From the NCBI GenBank assembly GCA_045657945.1, contig JAZOUB010000009.1:1-64000 (forward strand): 64,000 nucleotides of DNA. Direction: 5' to 3'. Below the pieces are notes generated by a model that saw only the letters and a program-made list of their open reading frames with translations, was not told the DNA's origin and did no database searches. This document shows positions 1 to 8,967 of the stretch, piece by piece. The position numbers and the translations under genes are program-made. The first letter of the stretch is position 1; each line of letters opens with the position of its first letter. This DNA is from HGM04593 sp045657945. Its GTDB lineage: Bacteria; Bacteroidota; Bacteroidia; Bacteroidales; Bacteroidaceae.

Positions 1-923
1 TTAGCGAAGTTAGCATCGAGAGAGATACCAGCCTTAGCGTCGAAGATAGAGGTGTTAGCGCAGCCACGGAAGTCTGTAGAAACTACAGCGTCCTCTGTGT
101 AGCCGAGGATACCCTTCAACTCGCCCTCAGCAGCCTCCTTCATTGCAGCGCAGATCTCAGCCATAGAAGCTTCCTTCTCCAATACTACAGTGAGGTCAAC
201 AACTGATACGTCAGATGTGGGAACGCGGAATGCCATACCGGTGAGCTTACCGTAGAGAACGGGGAGAACCTTACCTACAGCCTTAGCAGCACCTGTTGAA
301 GAGGGGATGATGTTCTCGAGGATACCGCGACCACCGCGCCAGTCCTTACGTGAAGGACCGTCTACAGTCTTCTGAGTAGCTGTTGCAGCGTGTACAGTAG
401 TCATCAAGCCCTTAACGATACCGAACTTGTCGTTCAATACCTTAGCAATAGGAGCCAAGCAGTTTGTTGTGCAAGATGCGTTAGAGATGATGTCCTGACC
501 AGCGTATGTCTCGTGGTTTACACCGTATACGAACATGGGAGTAGCGTCCTTAGAGGGAGCTGACATGATAACCTTCTTTGCACCAGCAACGATGTGCTTG
601 CGAGCCTTCTCATCCTCAAGGAAGAGACCTGTAGACTCAACTACTACCTCAGCACCTACCTCGTCCCACTTCAAGTTAGCAGGATCCATCTCAGCTGTCA
701 AACGGATCTTGTTACCGTTAACTACCAAGTAGTTGCCCTCAACCTCGATTGTACCGTCGAACTGACCGTGTACTGAGTCGTAGCGCAACATGTATGCCAA
801 GTAATCAGCATCGAGAAGGTCGTTGATACCTACAACCTGAATGTCGTTACCGAAGTTCTTCACTGCTGCGCGGAACACCATACGGCCGATACGACCGAAA
901 CCGTTAATACCAAGTTTAATCAT
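1..923 (-). CDS. gap: Glyceraldehyde-3-phosphate dehydrogenase, type I (partial at window edge)
   Basis: Glycolytic NAD-dependent enzyme that oxidises and phosphorylates glyceraldehyde 3-phosphate in the cytosol. The protein starts MIKLGINGFGRIGR (Rossmann dinucleotide motif), has an acidic residue in INDLLD at the NAD-specificity position, and carries the catalytic Cys in NASCTTNCLAPI, all read on the minus strand. About 307 codons are present of roughly 335 expected; the C-terminus lies beyond position 1. The start ATG at 923-921 is the only plausible one. It is followed upstream by a 466-bp spacer with palindromic repeats. In related Bacteroidales gap, mscL and guaA lie close together (recalled from genome layouts); here a large peptidase gene sits between them. 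Confidence 0.97.
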   Translation of the reverse strand, partial: MIKLGINGFGRIGRMVFRAAVKNFGNDIQVVGINDLLDADYLAYMLRYDSVHGQFDGTIEVEGNYLVVNGNKIRLTAEMDPANLKWDEVGAEVVVESTGLFLEDEKARKHIVAGAKKVIMSAPSKDATPMFVYGVNHETYAGQDIISNASCTTNCLAPIAKVLNDKFGIVKGLMTTVHAATATQKTVDGPSRKDWRGGRGILENIIPSSTGAAKAVGKVLPVLYGKLTGMAFRVPTSDVSVVDLTVVLEKEASMAEICAAMKEAAEGELKGILGYTEDAVVSTDFRGCANTSIFDAKAGISLDANFA

Positions 924-1120
924 TTTCTTAAAAATTTAATTAAAACGTTTATAATTAAAAAAAAGTCTCAATTCTCACTAATCAAGTGGACTGTTCATCC
1001 ACAATTGCAATACTCGGCCGCACGGCACGACACCATCACCAATGCCGCAAGTAGAATATAAAATACAACTTTTGCACTCTTCATACTTTTATCAGCCAAA
1101 TCTTTGCAAGTTTTCACTGC

Positions 1121-1276
1121 GCAAATATAGTGCAAATGAGCGAAATGTAAAGCTTGCTTTAGCATTTCACAGCGAATGCAGCCTATATTCGCAACATTTT
1201 ACTTTGTCAATGGTAGTGCCAGCGAGTAAAACGCAAACTTGTTTGAACGTTTTGCAACGAGCGCCGCCTATCATCG
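1121..1276. repeat. Two divergent copies of a Bacteroidales palindromic element
   Basis: The 924-1389 spacer holds no convincing gene. It carries an imperfect palindrome at 1121-1192, whose arms start GCAAATATAG and end CTATATTCGC around a GTAAAGC/GCTTTAGC core, and a second degenerate copy at 1211-1276 (GTAGTGC...GCCGCCTAT around AAACTTGTTT). The same layout occurs as a tandem array at 51587-51845. Such elements recur in Bacteroidales intergenic regions; the role (terminator, RNA or mobile palindrome) is unknown. It lies between the divergent/convergent flanks upstream of gap and downstream of the M60 gene. Confidence 0.7.
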
Positions 1277-1389
1277 CGCAGTATTTCTGCGCAAATTTAA
1301 CAAAATGTTTTCACATATAAAACATCAAACGCAGTTAAAAAGCAAAAGTTTTAATAAAAATCCTATTTATATACCACATCATCCGTTTT

Positions 1390-4300
1390 TCAAGGCCTAA
1401 TATAGACTTTGCATCCGTCAATGATGTAGAATCCGGGAGCCGTCACGCGCTCGACACGACGGCCATAGATGTCGTACACCACCCCGGCGGCACTGCGCTC
1501 CTCAATAACATCGTTCTCAATTCCTGTATAGTCAAGCTCGGTCTTTTCAATAACGAACCTCGCATTCTCGGCCGATGCATCATCCACAAAGCCCAGTTTC
1601 TGCGACAGCAGATCCTGTCGGCCCAGCACAAGCGATGTCTCATACACTGGTTTGAACAGGCATTCCCCACTCTCCAGCACTGTAATATACCATTCTGTCA
1701 CACATCCCGGAGCATCCTTTTCAACACTCCACACACGGCCTTCTCCTGCTTGCATCACCTGATTCCAAGCCGGATTAGTACCAAGAACCCTGCCATCGCC
1801 CTGTTGCGGACAGATGTAGTAACGCCCGACATCACTTCCTCGCATGAAATACCATGCCTGACCAAGGCGGTTATCGTCAGAATCGGCAAAGGCCACAAGG
1901 TTCAACGAAGCACCATCGGCATCGTACATATTCGGCGTTGCCGCCACCTCATATTCAAGAGGCGAGTTGCCGGCAAGCGAAATGATGCGATAGAAGACTG
2001 GAGAGTTCAGTTCTGCGGTAAACTCCACGGGAAGAGGTGTTGCCAACGCACGGCGCAGGGTATCGGCCATCAGTTGCAGTTCGGCAGTGCAATTCTCAAG
2101 TTGCGTTGCACTCGAAGCATTCCCCAACACCCTCTCGGCCTTGGCAAGAAGAGTCCTTGCATCGTCGGCATAAAGCGGAAGCCATGTACCTTCGGGGTCT
2201 GTATTCTCAATCCTTGTCAGCCCTAACTCTGAGATACAGAAGTAATATTGTCCGTTATATTGCAGATGAGAGGATGTACAGCTATGCGATTCTACAAAGC
2301 AATCCGATTCTGTCACCGTGAAACGCAGATAGCGGTAATCCTTTCCACATGATATGGTATCGGAAACGAAGTTCTCCTTCACACCAGACGTTGTAATTTC
2401 GCCCACACGCAGCATCACATCCACAATGCATCCGTCAGTCTTGGCAATGGTACCGCCAAAGTTGCTGTTGTTGTCACCCTTGGGATCAATGCTGTTCCAG
2501 TCAATCTTGTAGCGCATACGATACAGACCCGGAACCGACGGTGCAACAAACGCAGGTGGATCAAGGACATTGCGTCCGTCGCCAGAGATGTAGTTGCCCA
2601 TGCTATTGTATCCGCTATTCTCATTGGTCTCACTTCCATAGAAAGAGTATGCCACAAGGTCGCCACCGGGCTTGTAGCCATCTATGCTGGATTCGAATCC
2701 GTTCCTGTCGGCATCAATGTATATATATCCATGCATCCAGTCCCACTCCCCATCCTTAACAAACGATGCAGTCACCGTCTCACCGGGGAGGACATTGAAC
2801 ACGGCTGTCGCCGTCATGTCGCTGTAGAGTAGTTTGGGATTTGCCAGATCCACTGTCTGCACACCATATCCCGGGCTGTTGAGTTTTACAGATGTAATCT
2901 TGCGTCCTTGTTTAATGACAGTGGCAAAATTAGAGTTCAACGAGTAATCGGCATCGTGTCCAGCACCTGCGCCCTCACCGTCGCCTGTCAACTCCTGCCT
3001 GCCGAGCGTAAGTATTGTCTCGAACCCTACACCGTCGTTGCTGCCCGAAACCACCATGCCGGCAGGTATTGCATGAGGTGAGCCCGCGCGGAGCGAGTAG
3101 TTGAAACAGAAATCAGACATTGAATTGCCACTGCCCATATCTACCTGCAGGAAATGCGGCTCATTGACAACTGTACCGGCCCAACGGCTATGGAAATAAG
3201 TCTCTATTGAGCCATCCATCAACGCCGGCAATCCACCGCCATCCTTTGCCGCACCACCGGCATTATGCTCGGCATTCGATGATATATAATATGGTGCCGT
3301 CCTGTCGGTACATTGCATCTGCACCTTCCCGACAGCAGTATTACCCAGGAGAGTTGCATTCACCTCATTCATCACGGCAATCAATGCCAGGCGTGCACTC
3401 TTGAGTTGTGTATCGTTACCCATGTCATACACCTTTTTCAAAGCGAGATAGTGTGTATAGAGTTCGGCATACATGCTCACATACTCATTGTATGACGCAT
3501 TGCCCATAGCCTGCGCATTACCTACAGAACGGCAAGCGGCAACAAGATCCTGCAATTCTATAAGACCTGCATATTTCCCGGCTATTCCACTGACCGACGC
3601 ATTGCTGCCAAATGACGCACTTGTCGAAATCTCCTCAACAAGCCACTTCACACCCTGCAGCATCGTCTCCATATCCAACCTGGCATCATCGGCATCGCTG
3701 AGCACCGCAAGCCTTACATTCCAATGCGAGGCCTCGGCATCCTTGTCCCAGCCAACGACATTCTTTGAGGCATCAAGATGCAGATAATGCGACGCACCGC
3801 CAAGCGCGACACTCCTGTCGTCGCACATCTCAACACGGAACATACCGGCCGATGATGTCGAACCCTCACTTGCATATACCTGACGGCTTGCAGCATTGAG
3901 CACCCCGATGTAACAGTTGTTGCTGCGGTTCTTTATATAATATGAACCGTCATTGGCAGCCTTCTCAAACACCCAGCACGCCACGTCGCCATAAGGCACG
4001 GTCTTTGCGTCAACCTCGTTGTTACCGCCAAGATACATATAATAACCTTGATACATAATGTTGTCGAGCATATACACTGCCCCATTGTCAATGCCAATGA
4101 GAGCCTGGTCACCCAGCTGCTCAAGTGCGGCAATTTCGGCAGTCAGCTTGTCGATGTACTCCATGTACTCCGACGCGACTTTCTTGTCATGGACAGCGAC
4201 GGCCTTGTCATACAGCAACTGAAGTCCCTGTGTATACTTCGGGTTGTAATACCCCACTCTCTTATACGATGTATCTACATACTTCCTTATCTCGTTCACC

Positions 4301-6876
4301 TTGTCAATCATAGACTTGAGCATCACCCTCTTGGCCTCGTCGCCGGTGGCTTCGCTCACATTCTTAGCAATGATTACAGACTGGTCGGCACCAATGATCT
4401 TTATCTTGCAGGCACCGCTCTTTATGGCATCCATTGTAGATGCATCCACCTGCAACTGGGCATCGTTATAGAAAGCATGCAATCCACCCGACCACTCAAG
4501 AATCACGCCCACTGCACCATTGCCACCGGCCACTTTAATAACATTGTCCGACTCCTGCACCCACACGAATTCACCGCTTGCAGGCTGCGGATTGAGGTAA
4601 TCGGTATATTGTCCCATGCTGCCGGTGTTCAGTGCCGTACTTATCCATGTCTTGCTGTGCGAGGGATATTTTTTACTCTTGACATCGCCAATGCGGTCCT
4701 CAATGAAAAGGATGGAATAGTTCTTCCTGTAGCCATAACCGGCAACCTCGTTCTTGGCAGCGTTGATGTCGCTCTGTTGGCTCACCACATTATAGTCATA
4801 ATAATCGGTTATTGCGGTCTTTGAAAAAGGAACGAAGAAGCCCCATGCCTCAAAGAACGGTGTCAAATCCTCCCCGGCGGCACGGCAGGCATATTTGTAG
4901 AACTTGAGTGACTCGCCCGATGTATATACATCGCCCGATGTAGCCTCACGAATAGCCATTGGGTCATTGCGCAGATACTCGAAAAGTTTGGGATAGAAGT
5001 TCCTGTTCCTGTCGGCGGCATGGTAGTAGAGCCACAACTGGTAGAACATTCTCATTCTTGAATCGGAATCACGGAAGTGCCATGCTGTACCTTTGCGATG
5101 AGCTGCATTGTTGTCGGCAATGGTACCGCCGCGCGTGTGGAAGTAATCCTGATAGAAAATTGCGACATTGGAGAAGAGGTTGTTGCTGACCTCGGTGGTA
5201 CCAACCATGTTTATGGCATTCTGGTTAGAGTGTCCGAATTCGTGCGCACACACCCATATATAACTGGAGCGTTCCATATCATCGCCACGGAGCATACCCT
5301 CGCCGTGTGCAAACTGTATGCGGAACGGCATCTGTGTATATGCACCGATGGTGGGCAACGAGTGTACAAGTTGGCGGTTGTTGAAAGAGCGCGAGAAGTC
5401 CGATGTATATGTGTGCAGGCCAAGAGGGTCAGCAGCCATCTCTGCAGTCGATGAAACACCCATCACCATGTGCTGTGTAGCACCTATCAAGTCCCACATA
5501 TCAAGTGCGCGGTCAATGGACGATGCGCTGTTGTTCCTGAACACAGTCTCCCAACTGGTGCGATAGACAAATTTTCCGCCAAGAACATCGTAATACTCAA
5601 GGCCGAGTTTAGAGGCATTGTTGCTGAGCTCGCTGTATCTTGCAGCATCATTCATGGAACGGTCATACATACCATTGATGTTTCCGCCCTCGATGTGAAC
5701 CTCAATATCGGGGTAGTTTGTCAATGGATAACTGCTGCTCTGGCTGTTTACGGCATATATGAGATAGAGCATTGTCTTGTCGCCGTAGAAAGGCACGACA
5801 TTCAGACCGGCACTAAGCTGAACAGGGTTACTTCCTGCAACAGTGGTAAGATAGTCCTTGCTGTTGTGGTTCAACCCGGCAAGGTAAAGAGCAGCCCCTT
5901 GGTTTATACTCCCCTTTACCATTATATATAACATATTCATGTCGCCGGCATAAATACCTGTAGGGTTGTTCATATTGGAGTATGCACCCACCTTCACCAC
6001 CTTGCTTATCTCCTCGGCAACCGAATGCGGTTCAATTGTCTGCACTCTGAAACGCTTTGCAGTGGAGCTTGTCCATGAGACACTGCCGTTGTCCTTGTTT
6101 GTCTCGGCCCAATTACCGTTGCAAACCTTGAGAGCCATTTCCTTAAGCTCTGCCGGCAAGGCCTGATAGGCCGATGATGCAAGCAACGCACTCTGCGTTT
6201 TGTATGCACTGCGCAACTCGGTGCAGAGATTGTCGGTAAACAAGGTATTCAGGTAACCCTGGAACTCATCGTTGCGGTTTGCCATGTTCTCGAATTCGGC
6301 AAGTTTATTCCACTGCGCCTGGACATCGACACCCGACACCAACTCAATGCTCCACAGTGATGCATCGGCCGAGCCCATCCAGCTCACACAGCTTCCCTCG
6401 GCATTACTATGAAGCTTATCGTAGTAGTAATCTGTGTTTCCGGTCTTCTTGTTCTCAGCACCAAGTGTATAATATCCATCCCTGCTACACTCCCACAGGT
6501 CGGTCGTGAAATAGGTGCTCTCGCCATCGTGACTCCCGGTATAAGAGCCGGCATTCTTGACCGTACCCCACGGAGTTGACGAGTTGTTGTTACCCTGCAG
6601 ATAGTGTCCGTTACCCAGGTTGCGCAACCTCACCTTGTAACCGATTGGGATGGCATTGTAATAGCGGTCCTCGACATACCATAACTGAGAATAATCGGTA
6701 GCATCGCGGTCGGTGCATCCAACCAACCTGGCATTGGCAGCTGCAACCTTGCCTGAACTCCTGTTCACAAGCCTCACAACTGTCCCCTTGGAAAACTGTG
6801 CATCGGCCGGCTGAACGAAGCAAAGCAGAGAAAACAAAACCGCAAGAAGAGTAAAATGTATTTTCATAGACATCAT
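1390..6876 (-). CDS. Very large secreted M60-family (enhancin/mucinase-like) metallopeptidase with lectin-like and F5/8 domains
   Basis: Predicted secreted or surface zinc peptidase; M60 proteins cleave mucin-type O-glycoproteins. The HExxH motif is HEFGH at about residues 545-549, followed by a downstream Glu in a TEVSNN context, the gluzincin pattern of M60. An N-terminal signal peptide (MKIHFTLLAVLFSLLCF) precedes a beta-trefoil-like segment with repeated QW-type motifs. A discoidin (F5/8 type C)-like module lies at about 1185-1310, then a GEVED-like segment. The end, DIYGRRVERVTAPGFYIIDG, is a truncated C-terminal sorting-like tail common in Bacteroidales exoproteins. At about 1828 aa it is long for the family. 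ATGs at 6876, 6873 and 6867 are all possible; upstream extension to 6966 would put the signal peptide inside the protein and is unlikely. Confidence 0.88.
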   Translation of the reverse strand: MMSMKIHFTLLAVLFSLLCFVQPADAQFSKGTVVRLVNRSSGKVAAANARLVGCTDRDATDYSQLWYVEDRYYNAIPIGYKVRLRNLGNGHYLQGNNNSSTPWGTVKNAGSYTGSHDGESTYFTTDLWECSRDGYYTLGAENKKTGNTDYYYDKLHSNAEGSCVSWMGSADASLWSIELVSGVDVQAQWNKLAEFENMANRNDEFQGYLNTLFTDNLCTELRSAYKTQSALLASSAYQALPAELKEMALKVCNGNWAETNKDNGSVSWTSSTAKRFRVQTIEPHSVAEEISKVVKVGAYSNMNNPTGIYAGDMNMLYIMVKGSINQGAALYLAGLNHNSKDYLTTVAGSNPVQLSAGLNVVPFYGDKTMLYLIYAVNSQSSSYPLTNYPDIEVHIEGGNINGMYDRSMNDAARYSELSNNASKLGLEYYDVLGGKFVYRTSWETVFRNNSASSIDRALDMWDLIGATQHMVMGVSSTAEMAADPLGLHTYTSDFSRSFNNRQLVHSLPTIGAYTQMPFRIQFAHGEGMLRGDDMERSSYIWVCAHEFGHSNQNAINMVGTTEVSNNLFSNVAIFYQDYFHTRGGTIADNNAAHRKGTAWHFRDSDSRMRMFYQLWLYYHAADRNRNFYPKLFEYLRNDPMAIREATSGDVYTSGESLKFYKYACRAAGEDLTPFFEAWGFFVPFSKTAITDYYDYNVVSQQSDINAAKNEVAGYGYRKNYSILFIEDRIGDVKSKKYPSHSKTWISTALNTGSMGQYTDYLNPQPASGEFVWVQESDNVIKVAGGNGAVGVILEWSGGLHAFYNDAQLQVDASTMDAIKSGACKIKIIGADQSVIIAKNVSEATGDEAKRVMLKSMIDKVNEIRKYVDTSYKRVGYYNPKYTQGLQLLYDKAVAVHDKKVASEYMEYIDKLTAEIAALEQLGDQALIGIDNGAVYMLDNIMYQGYYMYLGGNNEVDAKTVPYGDVACWVFEKAANDGSYYIKNRSNNCYIGVLNAASRQVYASEGSTSSAGMFRVEMCDDRSVALGGASHYLHLDASKNVVGWDKDAEASHWNVRLAVLSDADDARLDMETMLQGVKWLVEEISTSASFGSNASVSGIAGKYAGLIELQDLVAACRSVGNAQAMGNASYNEYVSMYAELYTHYLALKKVYDMGNDTQLKSARLALIAVMNEVNATLLGNTAVGKVQMQCTDRTAPYYISSNAEHNAGGAAKDGGGLPALMDGSIETYFHSRWAGTVVNEPHFLQVDMGSGNSMSDFCFNYSLRAGSPHAIPAGMVVSGSNDGVGFETILTLGRQELTGDGEGAGAGHDADYSLNSNFATVIKQGRKITSVKLNSPGYGVQTVDLANPKLLYSDMTATAVFNVLPGETVTASFVKDGEWDWMHGYIYIDADRNGFESSIDGYKPGGDLVAYSFYGSETNENSGYNSMGNYISGDGRNVLDPPAFVAPSVPGLYRMRYKIDWNSIDPKGDNNSNFGGTIAKTDGCIVDVMLRVGEITTSGVKENFVSDTISCGKDYRYLRFTVTESDCFVESHSCTSSHLQYNGQYYFCISELGLTRIENTDPEGTWLPLYADDARTLLAKAERVLGNASSATQLENCTAELQLMADTLRRALATPLPVEFTAELNSPVFYRIISLAGNSPLEYEVAATPNMYDADGASLNLVAFADSDDNRLGQAWYFMRGSDVGRYYICPQQGDGRVLGTNPAWNQVMQAGEGRVWSVEKDAPGCVTEWYITVLESGECLFKPVYETSLVLGRQDLLSQKLGFVDDASAENARFVIEKTELDYTGIENDVIEERSAAGVVYDIYGRRVERVTAPGFYIIDGCKVYIRP

Positions 6877-6987
6877 GTATTTAGTTGTAATAATAGTTTC
6901 CACGCGCACACAGACGCATAAAAAAAGAAACACATGCAAACTTAATATTTTTTCATATTTTATCACACCTTTTACACATTTTTTATC

Positions 6988-6995
6988 TATCTTTG
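6988..6995 (+). promoter_or_regulatory. Candidate -7 box for the mscL remnant transcript
   Basis: TATCTTTG matches the Bacteroidales -7 consensus TAnnTTTG and lies 27 bases before the 28-codon frame at 7022. No clear TTTG -33 box stands 19 bases upstream, so this is a weak call. Confidence 0.4.
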
Positions 6996-7021
6996 CAAAG
7001 CAAACAAAACAACATTAGACT

Positions 7022-7108
7022 ATGGGCTTTCTTCAGAATTTCAAAGCCTTCGCAATGAAGAGCAATGTAATCGGTGCCATCACCGGTGAAGAGAGACAGC
7101 GCACATAA
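7022..7108 (+). pseudogene. mscL: Remnant of mscL (N-terminus of the large mechanosensitive channel)
   Basis: A 28-codon frame reads MGFLQNFKAFAMKSNVIGAI and ends TGEERQRT. The first ~18 residues match the amphipathic N-terminal helix and start of TM1 of MscL (consensus FLxxFKxFAMKGNVVDxAVG). The rest of the ~140-residue channel is missing. A -7-like box lies upstream and a strong intrinsic terminator follows within 3 bases of the stop, so the remnant may still be transcribed. The position just before guaA is where mscL is expected from related genomes. It is most simply an internal deletion that left the promoter, start and terminator; a retained small peptide is the alternative. Confidence 0.65.
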
Positions 7109-7110
7109 AC

Positions 7111-7147
7111 GAGAGTGAAACCATGCGGTTTTCACTCTCATTTTTTT
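7111..7147 (+). terminator. Rho-independent terminator
   Basis: Stem GAGAGTGAAACC with GGTTTTCACTCTC (one bulged base), ATGC loop, followed by a T-run. It closes the short mscL-remnant transcript. Confidence 0.85.
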
Positions 7148-7179
7148 AGTTTAGCAAACAAACATTAGCAACTTTGCTA

Positions 7180-7210
7180 TTGTAAGAGAAAAGGAAATAA
7201 TATATTTTTG
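7180..7210 (+). promoter_or_regulatory. Candidate promoter of guaA
   Basis: TTG at 7180-7182 and TATTTTTG at 7203-7210 are separated by 20 bases, close to the Bacteroidales TTTG-N19-TAnnTTTG pattern. It lies 34 bases before the guaA start. Confidence 0.55.
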
Positions 7211-7244
7211 TAACATTGAAACAATTTCTAAATCTATCAAGAAT

Positions 7245-8552
7245 ATGAAACAGGACATGATTGTAATCCTTGACCTCGGTAGTCACGAGAACACAGTAGT
7301 AGCACGCGCAATCCGCGCACTCGGCGTCTATAGCGAGATCTATCCACACGACATCACAGTCGATGAGCTCAAGGCTCTCCCAAATGTAAAAGGTATTATC
7401 ATCAACGGTGGCCCCAACAATGTTATTGACGGCGTTGCCATTGATGTAAACCACGATATCTACAACGCAGGCTTCCCTGTTATGGCAGCCGGCCACGACA
7501 AGGCACTTTGCGATGTAAAGATTGCCGAGCTTGGCAACGACGTAGAGGCTGTTAAAGAGGCTGTCAAGGAGTTCGTCCTCGACACTTGCAAGGCCGAGAA
7601 GAACTGGAACATGACAAACTTCGTCAACGACCAGGTTGAGCTCATCCGCCGCCAGGTCGGTGACAAGAAGGTATTGCTTGCCCTCTCTGGCGGTGTTGAC
7701 AGTTCAGTTGTTGCAGCATTGCTTTTGAAGGCTATTGGCGACAACCTCGTTTGCGTTCATGTAAACCACGGCTTGATGCGCAAGGGCGAGAGCGAAGCTG
7801 TTGTTGATGTATTCAGCAAGCAGCTCTGCGCAAACCTTGTATATGTTGACGCAACAGACCGTTTCCTCAACCTTCTTGAGGGTGTTGCCGATCCCGAGCA
7901 GAAGCGCAAGATCATCGGTGGCGAGTTCATCCGCGTATTCGAGGAGGAGGCACGCAAGCTCGACGGCATCGATTTCCTTGGCCAGGGCACAATCTACCCC
8001 GACATTGTTGAGAGCGGTACAAAGACAGCAAAGATGGTAAAGAGCCACCACAACGTAGGCGGTCTGCCCGAAGACCTCCAGTTCGAGCTTGTAGAACCAA
8101 TCCGTCAGCTCTTCAAGGACGAGGTACGCGCTTGCGGTCTCGAGCTCGGCTTGCCATACGACATGGTATATCGTCAGCCATTCCCAGGCCCCGGTTTGGG
8201 TGTACGTTGCCTTGGTGCAATCACACGCGACCGTCTTGAGGCATTGCGCGAGAGCGACGCTATCCTCCGCGAGGAGTTCAAGAACGCAGGCCTCGACAAG
8301 ACAGTATGGCAATACTTCACCGTAGTACCCGACTTCAAGTCAGTAGGTGTACGCAACAATGCACGCTCATACGACTGGCCAGTCATCATCCGCGCCGTGA
8401 ACACAGTGGATGCAATGACAGCAACCATCGAGCAGATCGAGTGGCCAATCCTTTTGAAGATTACCGACCGCATACTCGCAGAAGTTCCAAACATCAACCG
8501 CGTATGCTACGACATGTCACCAAAACCATCAGCTACTATTGAGTGGGAGTAA
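7245..8552 (+). CDS. guaA: GMP synthase with degenerate, shortened glutaminase domain
   Basis: The ATP-pyrophosphatase and dimerisation domains of GMP synthase (XMP + ATP + ammonia to GMP) are complete: PP-loop SGGVDSS at residues 148-154, GQGTIYPD, KSHHNVGG, HPFPGPGLG-like QPFPGPGLG and the terminal KPSATIEWE. The N-terminal class I amidotransferase domain is only ~117 residues against ~190. Where the nucleophile motif PVLGICYG is expected the protein reads PVMAAGHD, and the later His/Glu region (HPEV) is missing. The protein has 435 residues instead of ~507-515. It should use free ammonia or a separate glutaminase subunit, as in archaeal split GuaA. The stop codon lies inside the stem of the following terminator. 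A second intact guaA elsewhere in the genome is possible. Confidence 0.92.
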   Translation: MKQDMIVILDLGSHENTVVARAIRALGVYSEIYPHDITVDELKALPNVKGIIINGGPNNVIDGVAIDVNHDIYNAGFPVMAAGHDKALCDVKIAELGNDVEAVKEAVKEFVLDTCKAEKNWNMTNFVNDQVELIRRQVGDKKVLLALSGGVDSSVVAALLLKAIGDNLVCVHVNHGLMRKGESEAVVDVFSKQLCANLVYVDATDRFLNLLEGVADPEQKRKIIGGEFIRVFEEEARKLDGIDFLGQGTIYPDIVESGTKTAKMVKSHHNVGGLPEDLQFELVEPIRQLFKDEVRACGLELGLPYDMVYRQPFPGPGLGVRCLGAITRDRLEALRESDAILREEFKNAGLDKTVWQYFTVVPDFKSVGVRNNARSYDWPVIIRAVNTVDAMTATIEQIEWPILLKITDRILAEVPNINRVCYDMSPKPSATIEWE

Positions 8553-8592
8553 CAAAAAAATGGAACCGATACAGGTTCCATTTTTTTGTTAC
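8549..8592. terminator. Bidirectional terminator overlapping the guaA stop
   Basis: Perfect 19-bp inverted repeat (8549-8567 with 8574-8592), an AATGGAACC/GGTTCCATT core with A- and T-runs on both sides. Confidence 0.88.
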
Positions 8593-8766
8593 TCCTTCCG
8601 AGGGCTTCAATGAGTAATAGTCACGCGCAGCACCTCCCTCCCCTCAGTCGGCAAGCCGACAGCTCCCCTCGGGCAGTGGAGCAGTTATTTGTGCCCGCGT
8701 GGGATACGGTTGCCACAGGCAACATTGAAGCCCTCAATGGGAGTTGCCCCATTAGGGCAAACAGTT

Positions 8767-8792
8767 AAAAAAAGAGCCGGCGGCTCTTTTTT
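8767..8792 (+). terminator. Rho-independent terminator
   Basis: AAAGAGCC/GGCTCTTT hairpin with a flanking A-run and T-run; the partner copy is at 12211-12239. Confidence 0.75.
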
Positions 8793-8804
8793 CATTTATT
8801 CCCA

Positions 8805-8919
8805 TAGAGCAACCTTTTGAGCAATGGTCGCGTGCAGCACCTTCCTCCCCTCAGTCGGCAAGCCGACAGCAAGCTCCTCCACTATTTTAGGGGAGGTGTC
8901 CGAAGGACGGGGCCAAAAC
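8805..8919. repeat. Degenerate palindromic repeat block
   Basis: Contains another half of the palindromic element (GAGCAATGGTCGCGTGCAGC at 8819-8838) joined to a CTCCCCT...AGGGGAGG palindrome with an inner TCGGC/GCCGA hairpin. A related CTCCCCTCAGTCGGCAAGCC run is inside the left repeat at 8642-8661. No coding frame is convincing here. Confidence 0.5.
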
Positions 8920-8923
8920 GCAT

Positions 8924-8951
8924 AAAAAATCCGCAAGGAAACTTGCGGACT
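8924..8951 (-). terminator. Terminator for a minus-strand transcript
   Basis: On the minus strand TCCGCAAG-TTTC-CTTGCGGA is followed by TTTTTT. It lies 16 bases after the stop of the small minus-strand frame at 8968-9102. Confidence 0.75.
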
Positions 8952-8967
8952 GATATATATAGTTTCG

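Larger units (their letters stand above)
8541..8794. repeat. Left copy of a direct repeat that begins in the 3' end of guaA
   Basis: Starts with the last guaA codons (GAGTGGGAGTAACAAAAAA, 8541-8559), then terminator, a palindromic element with 13-bp outer arms (8600-8612 with 8723-8735), a GTTGCCCC/GGGCAAAC hairpin and a second terminator. The same series recurs at 12036-12240. The left copy carries an extra insert (about 8634-8690) with a TCGGC/GCCGA hairpin. Repeats of a gene's 3' end around foreign genes are typical attachment-site footprints, and guaA is a known island integration site. Confidence 0.75.

Noticed and set aside
1042..1320. 92-aa open frame upstream of gap
   Set aside because: It runs through two palindromic element copies; composition follows the repeat, and there is no start context or family resemblance.
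2685..2705. tRNA-like GGATTCGAATCC motif
   Set aside because: It lies inside the M60 coding sequence, and no cloverleaf can be formed around it.
5470..5931. Long opposite-strand frames over the M60 gene and other GC-richer genes
   Set aside because: These are shadows of strong coding frames with clear family motifs.
7704..8312. 202-aa frame antisense to guaA
   Set aside because: Mirror of the conserved GMP synthase codons; no promoter or family match.
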